Under the pieces are notes generated by a model. The model had not been told where the DNA came from and did not search any database. It saw only the letters and a program-made list of their open reading frames with translations. A stretch of 64,000 nucleotides of DNA from Erythrobacter sp. CCH5-A1 (GTDB taxonomy: Bacteria; Pseudomonadota; Alphaproteobacteria; Sphingomonadales; Sphingomonadaceae). The position numbers were made by a program, and so were the translations under genes. Positions 28,488 to 36,666 of this stretch are shown piece after piece (position 1 is the stretch's first letter; the number at the start of each line of letters is the position of its first letter). The DNA lies in NCBI RefSeq assembly GCF_001557115.1, contig NZ_LSKQ01000125.1, forward strand, positions 1 to 64,000, read 5' to 3'.

Positions 28488-30173
28488 ATGCCCATGCTCA
28501 AGCATCCTGCCGCCAAGTATCGCCCCTTCGGTCAGATCGACCTGCCCAACCGCCAGTGGCCCTCGCGCCTGATCGAACGCGCGCCGCGCTGGCTCTCGAC
28601 CGATCTGCGTGACGGCAACCAGTCGATCATCGACCCGATGGACGCGGTGAAGAAACGGCGCTTCTTCGATCTGCTGGTCGAGGTGGGCCTCAAGGAAATC
28701 GAGATCGGCTTCCCCAGCGCAGGCGCGACCGAGTTCGATTTCATCTCGGGCCTCGTGAAGTCCAATGCGGTCCCCGAGGACGTGATCGTGCAGGTACTGA
28801 CGCAGAGCCGCGAGGACCTGATCCGCACCTCCTTCGCCAGCCTCGAAGGCGCGCGGGCGGCGATCGTGCACCTCTACAATGCGGTCAGCCCCGCATGGCG
28901 CGACATCGTGTTCCGCATGAGCCGCGAGGAGGTGAAGGCCATCGCCGTCGCAGGCGCCAAGGTGATGCGCGACGAGGCGGCACGCTATCCCGGCACGGGC
29001 TGGCACTTCCAGTATTCGCCGGAGACCTTCTCCACCGCCGAACTCGATTTCTCCATCGAGGTGTGCGCCGCGGTGATGGAGGTGCTTCAGCCCACCCCCG
29101 AGCACCCGATCATCCTCAACCTGCCCGCCACGGTCGAGGCGGCGACGCCCAATATCTACGCCGACCAGATCGAGTATTTCTGCCGCCATCTGCCAAACCG
29201 TGAAAGCGCCGTCATCAGCCTCCACACCCACAACGACCGCGGCACCGGTGTTGCGGCAGCAGAGCTGGGGCTGATGGCGGGTGCCGACCGGGTCGAGGGC
29301 TGCCTGTTCGGCAATGGCGAGCGCACCGGCAATTGCTGCCTCGTGACGATGGCGCTCAATCTCTACACGCAGGGGATCGACCCAGAGCTCGACTTCTCGG
29401 ACATCGACCGGGTGATCGAGACCGTCACCTATTGCAACGACCTGCCCGTCCACCAGCGCCATCCCTATGGCGGGGAGCTGGTCTACACGGCTTTCTCCGG
29501 CAGCCATCAGGACGCGATCAAGAAGGGTTTTGAGGCGCGCGAGACACAGAATGACGAGCTGTGGCGCGTGCCCTACCTGCCCATCGACCCGGCAGATCTC
29601 GGGCGCAGCTACGAGGCGGTGATCCGCGTCAACTCGCAGTCCGGCAAGGGCGGCTTTGCCTGGGTGCTCGAGAAGGATCAGGGCCTGAAGCTACCCAAGA
29701 AGATGCAGGCGGACTTCTCGAAGCACGTCCAGCACATGGCCGACGAACTGGGCCGCGAACTGAACGCCGCCGACATCTGGGACGCCTTCCGCCGCGCCTA
29801 TCACGTCAAGATCCACCCCAAGCACTTCCAGCTTGTGCGCTACGAGGAAAGCCGCGCCGCCGACGGCACGCGCATCTTTGCGGGCACCATCGCGGTCGAG
29901 GGGGCCGAACAGTCTGTCTCAGGCCGCGGCAACGGCCTCATTTCATCAGTGATGGGCACCCTGCGCGAGGCCTTCGGAGTGGAACTCGAAGTCGTCGACT
30001 ACACCGAACACGCTCTGGGCGCCGGGACCGACGCGCGCGCGGCCGCCTATCTCGAATGCCGCAGCCCGGACGGGCGCACCATCTGGGGCTGCGGGATCGA
30101 CGAGGACATCGCCACGGCGAGCGTGCGTGCCGTGCTCAGTGCGGCCAATTCGGCGGTGGCCCGCTCCGGCTGA
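28488..30173 (+). CDS. leuA: 2-Isopropylmalate synthase
   Basis: A 561-aa LeuA of the long (type 2) subgroup, which condenses acetyl-CoA and 2-ketoisovalerate, the first leucine-specific step. Visible: LSTDLRDGNQSIIDPMD with the metal Asp/Arg, EIEIGFPSAGATEFDF, VISLHTHNDRGTG with the metal His pair, EGCLFGNGERTGNCCLV, and a C-terminal LeuA dimerisation (feedback) domain in the last ~120 residues. A second ATG lies two codons on. The upstream leader peptide indicates leucine-responsive attenuation. Confidence 0.97.
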   Translation: MPMLKHPAAKYRPFGQIDLPNRQWPSRLIERAPRWLSTDLRDGNQSIIDPMDAVKKRRFFDLLVEVGLKEIEIGFPSAGATEFDFISGLVKSNAVPEDVIVQVLTQSREDLIRTSFASLEGARAAIVHLYNAVSPAWRDIVFRMSREEVKAIAVAGAKVMRDEAARYPGTGWHFQYSPETFSTAELDFSIEVCAAVMEVLQPTPEHPIILNLPATVEAATPNIYADQIEYFCRHLPNRESAVISLHTHNDRGTGVAAAELGLMAGADRVEGCLFGNGERTGNCCLVTMALNLYTQGIDPELDFSDIDRVIETVTYCNDLPVHQRHPYGGELVYTAFSGSHQDAIKKGFEARETQNDELWRVPYLPIDPADLGRSYEAVIRVNSQSGKGGFAWVLEKDQGLKLPKKMQADFSKHVQHMADELGRELNAADIWDAFRRAYHVKIHPKHFQLVRYEESRAADGTRIFAGTIAVEGAEQSVSGRGNGLISSVMGTLREAFGVELEVVDYTEHALGAGTDARAAAYLECRSPDGRTIWGCGIDEDIATASVRAVLSAANSAVARSG

Positions 30174-30276
30174 TCGTGGGCCTGTCCGATTCCTTGCTGG
30201 AACGCGGGCGCGCCAGTGGTATCACTGCGCCGCGCGCCGCATGACGATGCGCGATACCTGTGGGGGGGGAACTGAT

Positions 30277-32211
30277 ATGCGTTCGATGATCTTCGTTGCC
30301 TTGCTGCTCGGCACCTCGCCGCTTGCGGCACAGATCGCCACGCCGGAACGGCCGGTGACCGATCCCAAGACGCTGACCTCCCCCGCCAACCCCGATGCGC
30401 GCGCCGTGCCTCTGGAGGATATCGGCAATTCGCGCGGGGTCGGCGGCGTCACGTGGAGCGCCGACGGGAAGCACGTCTTCCTCTCGACCAACCTCACCGG
30501 GCGCTACAACATCTGGCGCACCGATGCGGACGGCAGCTGGCCGCTGCAGATGACCCAGTCGGACGAATCGCAGAACGGCCTCGCCGCCTCGCCCGATGGC
30601 AAGTGGCTCTATTTCACCCAGGATAATGGCGGGGACGAGTATTACGATCTCTACCGCGTGCCCGCCAGCGGCGGCGCCGTCGAGCGGGTGACCAACACGC
30701 CCGATCTCAGCGAGCGCGGCATGGTCCCCGGCGGCGCGGACGGGCTGATCGCCTTCTCGATCAAGAAGAAGAGCGAAGCGCAAGGCAACCTCGCCGTGCT
30801 CGCGCCCGATGGCAGCGTCCGGGTGCTCACCGCCGAGGCCGATCCCGACTACGAATGGAGCCCGCGCGTCTGGGCCGATGGCGGCAAGACCATTTACGCG
30901 TTGCGCGACAAGGTCGATTCCACCACCACCGAAATCTGGCGGGTCGATGTCGCCTCCGGCAAGGCGACGAGGGTTCTGGGGCAGCCGAACACGATCTTCC
31001 GGCTCGCCGATGTCAGCCCCGACGGCAAGTGGCTCGCGGTCACCACCGACATGGATATCGGACGTCCGCGCGCCGGGCTCTACGATCTTGCCACGGGCCA
31101 GTGGAAATGGCTGAAGCCGATCGTGTGGGACCAGAACGCACTGCGCTTCACCCGCGACGGCAAGGCGCTGATCACCGAGGACAGCGACGATCTGCGCAGC
31201 ACACTGGTGCTGCACGATCTGGCGACCGGCACCGCGCGGCCGCTGAAATTGCCGCAAGGGATCAACTTCACATCGGCCAGCGAACCGCGCTCGCCCGACG
31301 GCACATCGCTGCTGGTGGTCAACATGGCCGCCAACGTCACGGGCGAATTGAACCGCTACGACCTTGCCACCGACACCGTGACCCCGATCACCCAGCTCGC
31401 GCTCGCGAGCGTCCGGCCCGAAGCGCTCGCCAGCTCGCAGCAGGTGACCTACACCAGCTTCGACGGCACCCGGATCAGCGCGCTCGTCACCATGCCCGCC
31501 AACCTCAAGCGCGACGGCAGCAACCCCGCGATCGTGCTCCCCCACGGCGGACCGACCGGCAAGACCGACGACTATTTCGACGATGTCGCCGCAGCCCTCG
31601 CGAGCCGGGGCTATATCATCATCGCCCCCAACTTCCGCGGCTCGACCGGCTACGGCAAGGACTTCCAGGCCGCCAATTACAACGATCTGGGCGGCGGCGA
31701 TCTCAAGGACGTGATCGCCGCCAAGCAGTTCCTCGTCGCCAGCGGCTATGTCGACCCCAAGCGCGTCGGCATCTTCGGCGGGTCCTACGGCGGGTTCATG
31801 ACGCTGATGGCGCTGGGCAAGACGCCCGACGAATTCGCCGCCGGGGTGCAGTGGTTCGGCATCATCAACTGGCGCACCATGTATCGCGACATGGACGAGG
31901 TGCTGAAGGCCTATCTGCGGAGCCTGATGGGCACCCCCGAGGAGAATCCCGAAGGCTACGACCGCGCCTCGCCGCTCACTTATATCGCTGAGGCCAAGGC
32001 ACCACTGCTCAGTCTTCAGGGCGAGAACGACATCCGCGTGCCGAGGGGCCAAGCGCAGGAGGTCGAGGACATCCTCAAGGCCAAGGGCCGCACGGTCGAA
32101 ACGGTATTCTACCCACTCGAGGGCCACGGCTTCAGAAAGCGCGAGAACCAGCTGGATTCATTGAAGCGCACGGTCGAATGGTTCGACCGCTACCTCAAGC
32201 CTGCTAAGTGA
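30277..32211 (+). CDS. S9 family prolyl-oligopeptidase-type peptidase, exported
   Basis: A 644-aa serine peptidase with a signal peptide (MRSMIFVALLLGTSPLAAQ, cleavage near 18). The N-terminal two-thirds is a WD40-like beta-propeller (WSADGKHVFLSTNLTGRYNI, SPDGKWLYFTQD, SPDGKWLAVTTD repeats); the alpha/beta-hydrolase part has the nucleophile in GIFGGSYGGFMTLM, the Asp in LQGENDIRVPRGQ and the His in PLEGHGFRKREN. It probably cleaves short peptides in the periplasm. GGGGGGGA precedes the ATG. The amidohydrolase gene overlaps its stop region. Confidence 0.93.
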   Translation: MRSMIFVALLLGTSPLAAQIATPERPVTDPKTLTSPANPDARAVPLEDIGNSRGVGGVTWSADGKHVFLSTNLTGRYNIWRTDADGSWPLQMTQSDESQNGLAASPDGKWLYFTQDNGGDEYYDLYRVPASGGAVERVTNTPDLSERGMVPGGADGLIAFSIKKKSEAQGNLAVLAPDGSVRVLTAEADPDYEWSPRVWADGGKTIYALRDKVDSTTTEIWRVDVASGKATRVLGQPNTIFRLADVSPDGKWLAVTTDMDIGRPRAGLYDLATGQWKWLKPIVWDQNALRFTRDGKALITEDSDDLRSTLVLHDLATGTARPLKLPQGINFTSASEPRSPDGTSLLVVNMAANVTGELNRYDLATDTVTPITQLALASVRPEALASSQQVTYTSFDGTRISALVTMPANLKRDGSNPAIVLPHGGPTGKTDDYFDDVAAALASRGYIIIAPNFRGSTGYGKDFQAANYNDLGGGDLKDVIAAKQFLVASGYVDPKRVGIFGGSYGGFMTLMALGKTPDEFAAGVQWFGIINWRTMYRDMDEVLKAYLRSLMGTPEENPEGYDRASPLTYIAEAKAPLLSLQGENDIRVPRGQAQEVEDILKAKGRTVETVFYPLEGHGFRKRENQLDSLKRTVEWFDRYLKPAK

Positions 32212-32222
32212 AGGCGGCGCGC

Positions 32223-33263
32223 ATGACCGAAGACATCCTCGAACCCGATCTGCCGATCATCGATCCGCACCATCACCTGTGGGACCTGCGCGCGCTGGTG
32301 GGGATGTTCCCTGAGCCCCACCACCCCTTCATCGCCGCCATCGCGCCGCACGCGCATTACACCTTCGACCAGCTCCACGCGCACATGACGAGCGGCCACA
32401 AGATCGTCGCCACGGTCTTCATGGAGTGCGGCGCCTTCTACAACGGCGCCTATGGCGATGCGCTGAAGGTGGTCGGCGAGGTCGAATATGTGAACGGCGT
32501 CGCGGCGCAATCGGCGAGCGGGCTTTACGGCCCGGCGCGCTACTGCGCAGCGATCGTGGGCCATGCCGACCTTTCGCGCGGGGCAGCTGCGGGAGCGGTG
32601 CTCGATGCGCTGCAAGCCGCCTCGCCGCGCTTCCGGGGCATCCGGCACGCCGCCGCTTGGGACGCCGACCCGCAGGTGCTGGGAGCGCCGTTCCACCATC
32701 CTGAAGGCCTCTACCGCGACGCCACCTTCCGCGAGGGTTTTGCTGAGCTCGGCAAGCGAGGCCTCACCTTCGATGCCTGGCTGCTCGAGCCGCAGCTGCC
32801 CGACGTGATCGACCTTGCGCGCGCCTTCCCCGATCAGCCGATCTGCCTCGACCATGTCGGCACGCCGGTGGGGCTCGGGAGCTACAAGGGCACCTTGCAC
32901 GAACGCTTCGACGAATGGCGCCGCAATATCCGCGAACTCGCCAAGTGCGAGAACGTCGTCGTCAAGCTCGGCGGCCTCGCCATGGCCTTCTGCGCCCTGC
33001 CCGAGGACGGCCCCAGTGCGGGCCATTCGTCGGAGCACCTCGCCGCCCTGTGGCGCCCCTATATCGAGACCTGCATCGAGGCTTTCGGCCCGGGCCGCGC
33101 GATGTTCGAGAGCAATTACCCGGTCGACTACTGGGGCGCGGACTATGCGGTGCTGTGGAACGCCTTCAAGCGCCTCGCCCGCTCGGCCAGCGCCGAGGAG
33201 AAGGTCGCGCTCTTCGCAGGCAACGCGGCGCGGTTCTACGGGATCGAGGACGTGCTCGCATAG
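32223..33263 (+). CDS. Amidohydrolase family protein (COG3618 type)
   Basis: A 346-aa metal-dependent hydrolase with a TIM-barrel amidohydrolase-2 layout: IIDPHHHLWDLRAL near the start (metal His pair), FRGIRHAAAWDADP, ICLDHVGTPVG, VVVKLGGLAMAF and MFESNYPVDYWGADY with the catalytic Asp near the end. Relatives include 2-pyrone-4,6-dicarboxylate lactonase and L-fuconolactonase; the substrate here is unknown. The ATG at 32223 has GAAGG 9 nt upstream; a GTG at 32208 overlaps the previous stop. A repeat element follows its 3' end. Confidence 0.88.
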   Translation: MTEDILEPDLPIIDPHHHLWDLRALVGMFPEPHHPFIAAIAPHAHYTFDQLHAHMTSGHKIVATVFMECGAFYNGAYGDALKVVGEVEYVNGVAAQSASGLYGPARYCAAIVGHADLSRGAAAGAVLDALQAASPRFRGIRHAAAWDADPQVLGAPFHHPEGLYRDATFREGFAELGKRGLTFDAWLLEPQLPDVIDLARAFPDQPICLDHVGTPVGLGSYKGTLHERFDEWRRNIRELAKCENVVVKLGGLAMAFCALPEDGPSAGHSSEHLAALWRPYIETCIEAFGPGRAMFESNYPVDYWGADYAVLWNAFKRLARSASAEEKVALFAGNAARFYGIEDVLA

Positions 33264-33339
33264 CGCACTTTCCTACAGCGCCCGGCACGAGGTATGGATG
33301 AGCTTGCACCTTTCGCGTGCCTGATCGGCGGCAAGGGAA

Positions 33340-33449
33340 GAAAACGCCGCGCACAGTGTCAACTTCGGTTTTTCGTCACATCCTTCTGATTATATGAGAT
33401 AATTCCTGTAGGAATGCGAAGTTTACAGTGTCAACTTTGTAAACTTCGC
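33340..33449 (+). repeat. Composite palindromic element, copy 1
   Basis: Three hairpins in a row: GAAAACGCCG (33340-33349) with CGGTTTTTC (33366-33374, imperfect) around AGTGTCAACTT; ATTCC-TGTA-GGAAT (33402-33415); and a perfect 12-bp arm GCGAAGTTTACA / TGTAAACTTCGC around GTGTCAACTT (33416-33449). Copy 2 at 57783-57891 is the same element in reverse. The 34-bp hairpin is identical in both; the spacer of ~28 bp is not conserved. The first hairpin, with its T tract, could terminate the amidohydrolase gene. Confidence 0.8.
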
Positions 33450-33538
33450 CGCCCCCCGGCTCTACACAAAAGACACTTGGCACACCCGGAACCGGCGCTA
33501 GAGACACGGGTTTGGACAAGAGTTTTAAGGAGAAACCG

Positions 33539-34543
33539 ATGCCCCTTCCCGTCCCCTTCGATCGCCTGCGCCTGCCGCTGATCGGATCGCCGCTGTTCAT
33601 CGTCTCCGGCCCCGAACTGGTTATCGCGCAGTGCAAGGCGGGGATCATCGGCAGCTTCCCGGCGCTGAACGCGCGGCCGCAGTCGCAGCTCGACGAATGG
33701 CTCCACCAGATCACCGAGGAACTCAGCCAGCACAACCGCGCGAACCCCGATCGCCCGGCCGCGCCCTATGCGGTCAACCAGATCGTCCACAAGACCAACG
33801 ACCGCATCGAGGCCGACATGGCGACCTGCGAGAAGTGGCAGGTGCCGATGGTCATCACCTCGCTGGGCGCGCGCGAGGAGGTCTATCAGGCGGTCAGGAA
33901 CTGGGGCGGGATCACGATGCACGACGTGATCAACAACCGCTTCGCGATGAAGGCGATCGAGAAGGGCGCGACCGGGCTTATCCCCGTCGCCGCAGGCGCG
34001 GGCGGCCATGCGGGGTCGCTCTCGCCCTTTGCCCTCATGCAGGAAATCCGCGAGTGGTTCGACGGCCTCGTCGCGCTCTCGGGCGCGGTCGGGCACGGGG
34101 CGACGATCCTTGCAGCCCAGGCCCTGCGCGCCGACTTCGCCTATTGCGGCAGCGCCTTCATCGCCACCCGCGAAGCGAACGCGACCGAGGCCTACAAGAA
34201 CGGCATCGTCGCAGGCTCGTCCGAGGGGATCGTCTACACCAACCTCTTCACCGGGGTGCACGGCAACTACCTCAGGTCTTCGATCGAGGCCGCGGGGATG
34301 GACCCCGACAACCTCCCCGAAAGCGACCCCAGCAAGATGAACTTCGGCAGCGGCGGCAACACAAAGGCGAAGGCCTGGAAGGACATCTGGGGCTCGGGCC
34401 AGGGGATCGGGACGATCAAGGAAGTCGGCACGGTCGAGGATCTCGTCGCCCGGTTCGAGCGCGAATATCACGCGGCCAAGGCGCGGCTGGCGGGCAATTC
34501 GGGCTACGCGTCGTGGGGTGCGATGGCCGAGGCGGCCGAGTAA
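33539..34543 (+). CDS. Nitronate monooxygenase-like flavoprotein
   Basis: A 334-aa TIM-barrel flavoprotein of the nitronate monooxygenase/2-nitropropane dioxygenase family. LPLIGSPLFIVSGPELVIAQ opens it; AGIIGSFPALNARPQSQLDEW, VITSLGAREEVYQAV, GLIPVAAGAGGHAGSLSPFA and AYCGSAFIATREANA are the FMN-binding and family motifs. Nitronate oxidation is the known reaction; many bacterial homologues are uncharacterised. AAGGAG lies 6 nt before the ATG at 33539. A repeat element with TGTAAAC half-sites lies ~90 bp upstream and could act as an operator. Confidence 0.9.
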   Translation: MPLPVPFDRLRLPLIGSPLFIVSGPELVIAQCKAGIIGSFPALNARPQSQLDEWLHQITEELSQHNRANPDRPAAPYAVNQIVHKTNDRIEADMATCEKWQVPMVITSLGAREEVYQAVRNWGGITMHDVINNRFAMKAIEKGATGLIPVAAGAGGHAGSLSPFALMQEIREWFDGLVALSGAVGHGATILAAQALRADFAYCGSAFIATREANATEAYKNGIVAGSSEGIVYTNLFTGVHGNYLRSSIEAAGMDPDNLPESDPSKMNFGSGGNTKAKAWKDIWGSGQGIGTIKEVGTVEDLVARFEREYHAAKARLAGNSGYASWGAMAEAAE

Positions 34544-34553
34544 GTGTCCTTCG

Positions 34554-34611
34554 TTCCCGTTCAGGCTTGCACGAACGGGAAGCGACGCTCAAGCGCCGCG
34601 CAGGCTTGAGC
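34554..34611. other. Two hairpins after the nitronate monooxygenase gene
   Basis: TTCCCGTTC (34554-34562) pairs with GAACGGGAA (34573-34581), and GCTCAAGC (34587-34594) with GCTTGAGC (34604-34611). They share a GCTTG in loop or arm. There is no T tract. They lie between convergent genes and may mark transcript ends. Confidence 0.4.
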
Positions 34612-34644
34612 GCGCGCCTTCCTGCCGGGGGCAGCACAGCGCGT

Positions 34645-35163
34645 TCAATCGGCGGCCCACAGCATCTCGGCCATCGCGTCGAGCTCGGCGAAGTCGAAGC
34701 CGGTGCCGAGCGGGTCGTTGCGATTGAGCACCACGCGGCGGCGCTCGGCGAGGAGCTGGCGGCGCAGTGCGGACTGGAGCAGGTGGAGCCGCATCAGCGC
34801 CTCCATCAGCGCGGCCTCGTCGTCATGCAGGCGCAGGTGGGCCCAGCGCGCCTCGATCCGGCCGACACGGGCGATCACCACCTCGTTGTAACGCGGGTGG
34901 GGCCCGCGGTGGAGCGGCATGCCGCTGCGGACCGAGGCGGCTTCGGTGGCGGGGAGCAGGAGCCCGTTGCGGCGGAAGTCGTCGAAGCCGACGTTGACGC
35001 GGCCCACCTCGGCGAACATCCGGCCGAAGCAGCGCTGCGAGAGAAGCTGGCGGGGGAGCAGATGGTGGCGCTGGAGGCCGGGGTTGTATTCCGGCGAGCC
35101 CCGCGCGTTGACCGAGCGGAAGGCGATGATCGTCAGGCTATGCGTTTGACCCCAGTTCCGCAT
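34645..35163 (-). CDS. AHH-type nuclease (HNH/Endonuclease VII fold)
   Basis: A 172-aa protein whose core fits the AHH nuclease pattern: QRHHLLPRQLLSQ, then NVGFDDFRRNGLLLP, then GMPLHRGPHPRYNEVVIARV. The paired His, the D...NG-LLP and the H-G-HP-YN blocks are the conserved catalytic and structural parts of this superfamily, common in polymorphic toxins but also in stand-alone proteins. There is no signal peptide or trafficking domain. It starts 2 bp after the unknown gene at 35166-36071, so the two are co-translated. Confidence 0.7.
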   Translation of the reverse strand: MRNWGQTHSLTIIAFRSVNARGSPEYNPGLQRHHLLPRQLLSQRCFGRMFAEVGRVNVGFDDFRRNGLLLPATEAASVRSGMPLHRGPHPRYNEVVIARVGRIEARWAHLRLHDDEAALMEALMRLHLLQSALRRQLLAERRRVVLNRNDPLGTGFDFAELDAMAEMLWAAD

Positions 35164-35165
35164 CC

Positions 35166-36071
35166 CTACTCACGCCACACGCTGATCAGGGCCCGGCTGC
35201 GTGAGGGGCGCAGCACGAGACGTGAACCGTCGGGGGCGATGATGCGGTCATCCTCGGCCAGCCCGCCGGCGAGCACGAGGTGGTTGACGAGCCGGATGCC
35301 GAGCCGCGTGGCGGCCACACGGTCGGCGCTGAGCGGGGGCTCGATCCGGAGCTCCTGCCCGATCCAGAAGGCAAGGCCGGCGCTCTCGATGGCGCCATCG
35401 GGGGTCTCGGCAAAGGCGGTCAGGCCGAGCGCCGGGAACGGGCCGCCATCGAGCCAGGCGCTGGTGACGGATTCGAAGAACCGGCGTCCGATCGCCGTGC
35501 CCGCAGGGCTCCAGCCCACCGCCTGCACGTCGGCGAACTGACGCACCATATCGCAGCCCAAAGCGATCAGCTCACGCATCACCGGTGGGCTGCCCGAACC
35601 TTCGGCGAGATGCGGACCGGGGCGCAGCACCATCGCCTCGTATTCCTCGGGCGATGGCAGGACGGGAAGATCGAAACGGTGCGCGAGGGCGGGGAAGGCG
35701 CTGGCTGCCCCTGGCGCGAGGCCGCTGAGGTCGAAGGTCAGTCCGTCGCGTAGCAGTTCGATCCAGTGAAGCTGTCCAGGCCACACCGGTTCGTCATGGG
35801 CCGGATCGTCATCGAGCGCCCCGGCGGCGCGTACATCACCGGCCACCGGATCATGGCTGACGCTGAGCGCGGGAAGGCGGCCAGCGAACGCCCTGACGGC
35901 ATGCCGGTCCGGCCGCTTGCCCTTCGCAAACAGCAGGTGCAGCTCGGCGGGATAAGCGCGCTGCGGCTGTGAAATTTGCTGGCTCCCTCCTAAGTGGCCC
36001 GAAAGATGCCATTTCCCCTGCCATCCATTTGGCGCGTTTGCGGAAACTCGTCGAGTCCCCAAACGGCACAC
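35166..36071 (-). CDS. Unrecognised protein upstream of the AHH nuclease
   Basis: An acidic, apparently cytosolic protein of 269-301 aa that I cannot assign. Segments include QLHWIELLRDGLTFDLSGLA, LPSPEEYEAMVLRPGPHL and LGIRLVNHLVLAGGL. The frame opens at a GTG (36071), but the only strong ribosome-binding site, AGGAGG, precedes an in-frame ATT at 35975, which would start the protein at ISQPQRAYPAELHLLF. Position directly before the nuclease would suit a partner or antidote; that is speculation. Confidence 0.55.
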   Translation of the reverse strand: MCRLGTRRVSANAPNGWQGKWHLSGHLGGSQQISQPQRAYPAELHLLFAKGKRPDRHAVRAFAGRLPALSVSHDPVAGDVRAAGALDDDPAHDEPVWPGQLHWIELLRDGLTFDLSGLAPGAASAFPALAHRFDLPVLPSPEEYEAMVLRPGPHLAEGSGSPPVMRELIALGCDMVRQFADVQAVGWSPAGTAIGRRFFESVTSAWLDGGPFPALGLTAFAETPDGAIESAGLAFWIGQELRIEPPLSADRVAATRLGIRLVNHLVLAGGLAEDDRIIAPDGSRLVLRPSRSRALISVWRE

Positions 36072-36093
36072 CTGTCCCGTTTTGGAGCAATCT

Positions 36094-36582
36094 CTAGAAC
36101 AGTCCGAGGCGCAGCCCTTCCGCTAGGGCGGCGCCGGTTTCGCGCGCCTGAACGAGCGCGGCGGGAGGCAGCGTCTTGGGGGCGGCAATGGCCTCGGGGG
36201 TCTGCGCACCGAGGTTCACGATCACCGGCGGCGCCACGCGCTTCAGCCGCCACCCGGTGACGATCCGGTCGATCTGGCGCTGCGCTCCCTCCCCGTCCGA
36301 TCCCGCCGCGATCAGGGTGGCGTAGGGCCGCCCCTCGATCCGCCCGAGGCACGGGTAATAGGCGCGGTCGAAGGCCTCCTTCATCAGCCCGCTCATACTG
36401 CCGAGGTTCTCGGGACACACGAAGAGATAGCCGTCTGCGCCAAGCAACATCGCGGGCTCGGCCTCGCCTGCACCGACCAGCCATGCCGCAGCCCCCGCCC
36501 CCTTCGCCGCCGCGCGGGCCAGCGCCTCGCTTGCGCCCGTGCGGCTGTGCCAGAGGATCATGAGGCGCGGTTCCCGGTCCAT
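36094..36582 (-). CDS. Flavodoxin-like/NAD(P)H-dependent FMN reductase-type protein
   Basis: A 162-aa Rossmann-like protein. LMILWHSRTGASEALARAAA is the FMN-phosphate-binding loop of flavodoxin folds (T-x-T-G-type, here SRTGAS), ADGYLFVCPENLGSMSGLMK is the second flavin contact and PYATLIAAGSDGEGAQRQID the third strand and turn. Its role is unknown. The start could also be the ATG at 36561. It is divergent from recJ and 22 bp upstream of the unknown gene. Confidence 0.75.
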   Translation of the reverse strand: MDREPRLMILWHSRTGASEALARAAAKGAGAAAWLVGAGEAEPAMLLGADGYLFVCPENLGSMSGLMKEAFDRAYYPCLGRIEGRPYATLIAAGSDGEGAQRQIDRIVTGWRLKRVAPPVIVNLGAQTPEAIAAPKTLPPAALVQARETGAALAEGLRLGLF

Positions 36583-36666
36583 TGCCGCCAAGGCTGGCCC
36601 GCACATCTGTCGATTGTCAACCGCGCGCACCTGTCGGCGGCGCGGCCTTTGCGCTATCGGCAGGCC

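Noticed and set aside
33416..33449. Idea that the 34-bp palindrome is a dif/loxP-type recombination site
   Set aside because: The size and symmetry resemble loxP, but two inverted copies, attached side hairpins and no recombinase gene fit a dispersed repeat better; the core does not match the known XerCD dif consensus.
33477..33504. Promoter TTGGCA-N16-TAGAGA before the nitronate monooxygenase
   Set aside because: Possible, but the -10 match is poor and there is no independent support, so it is not listed.
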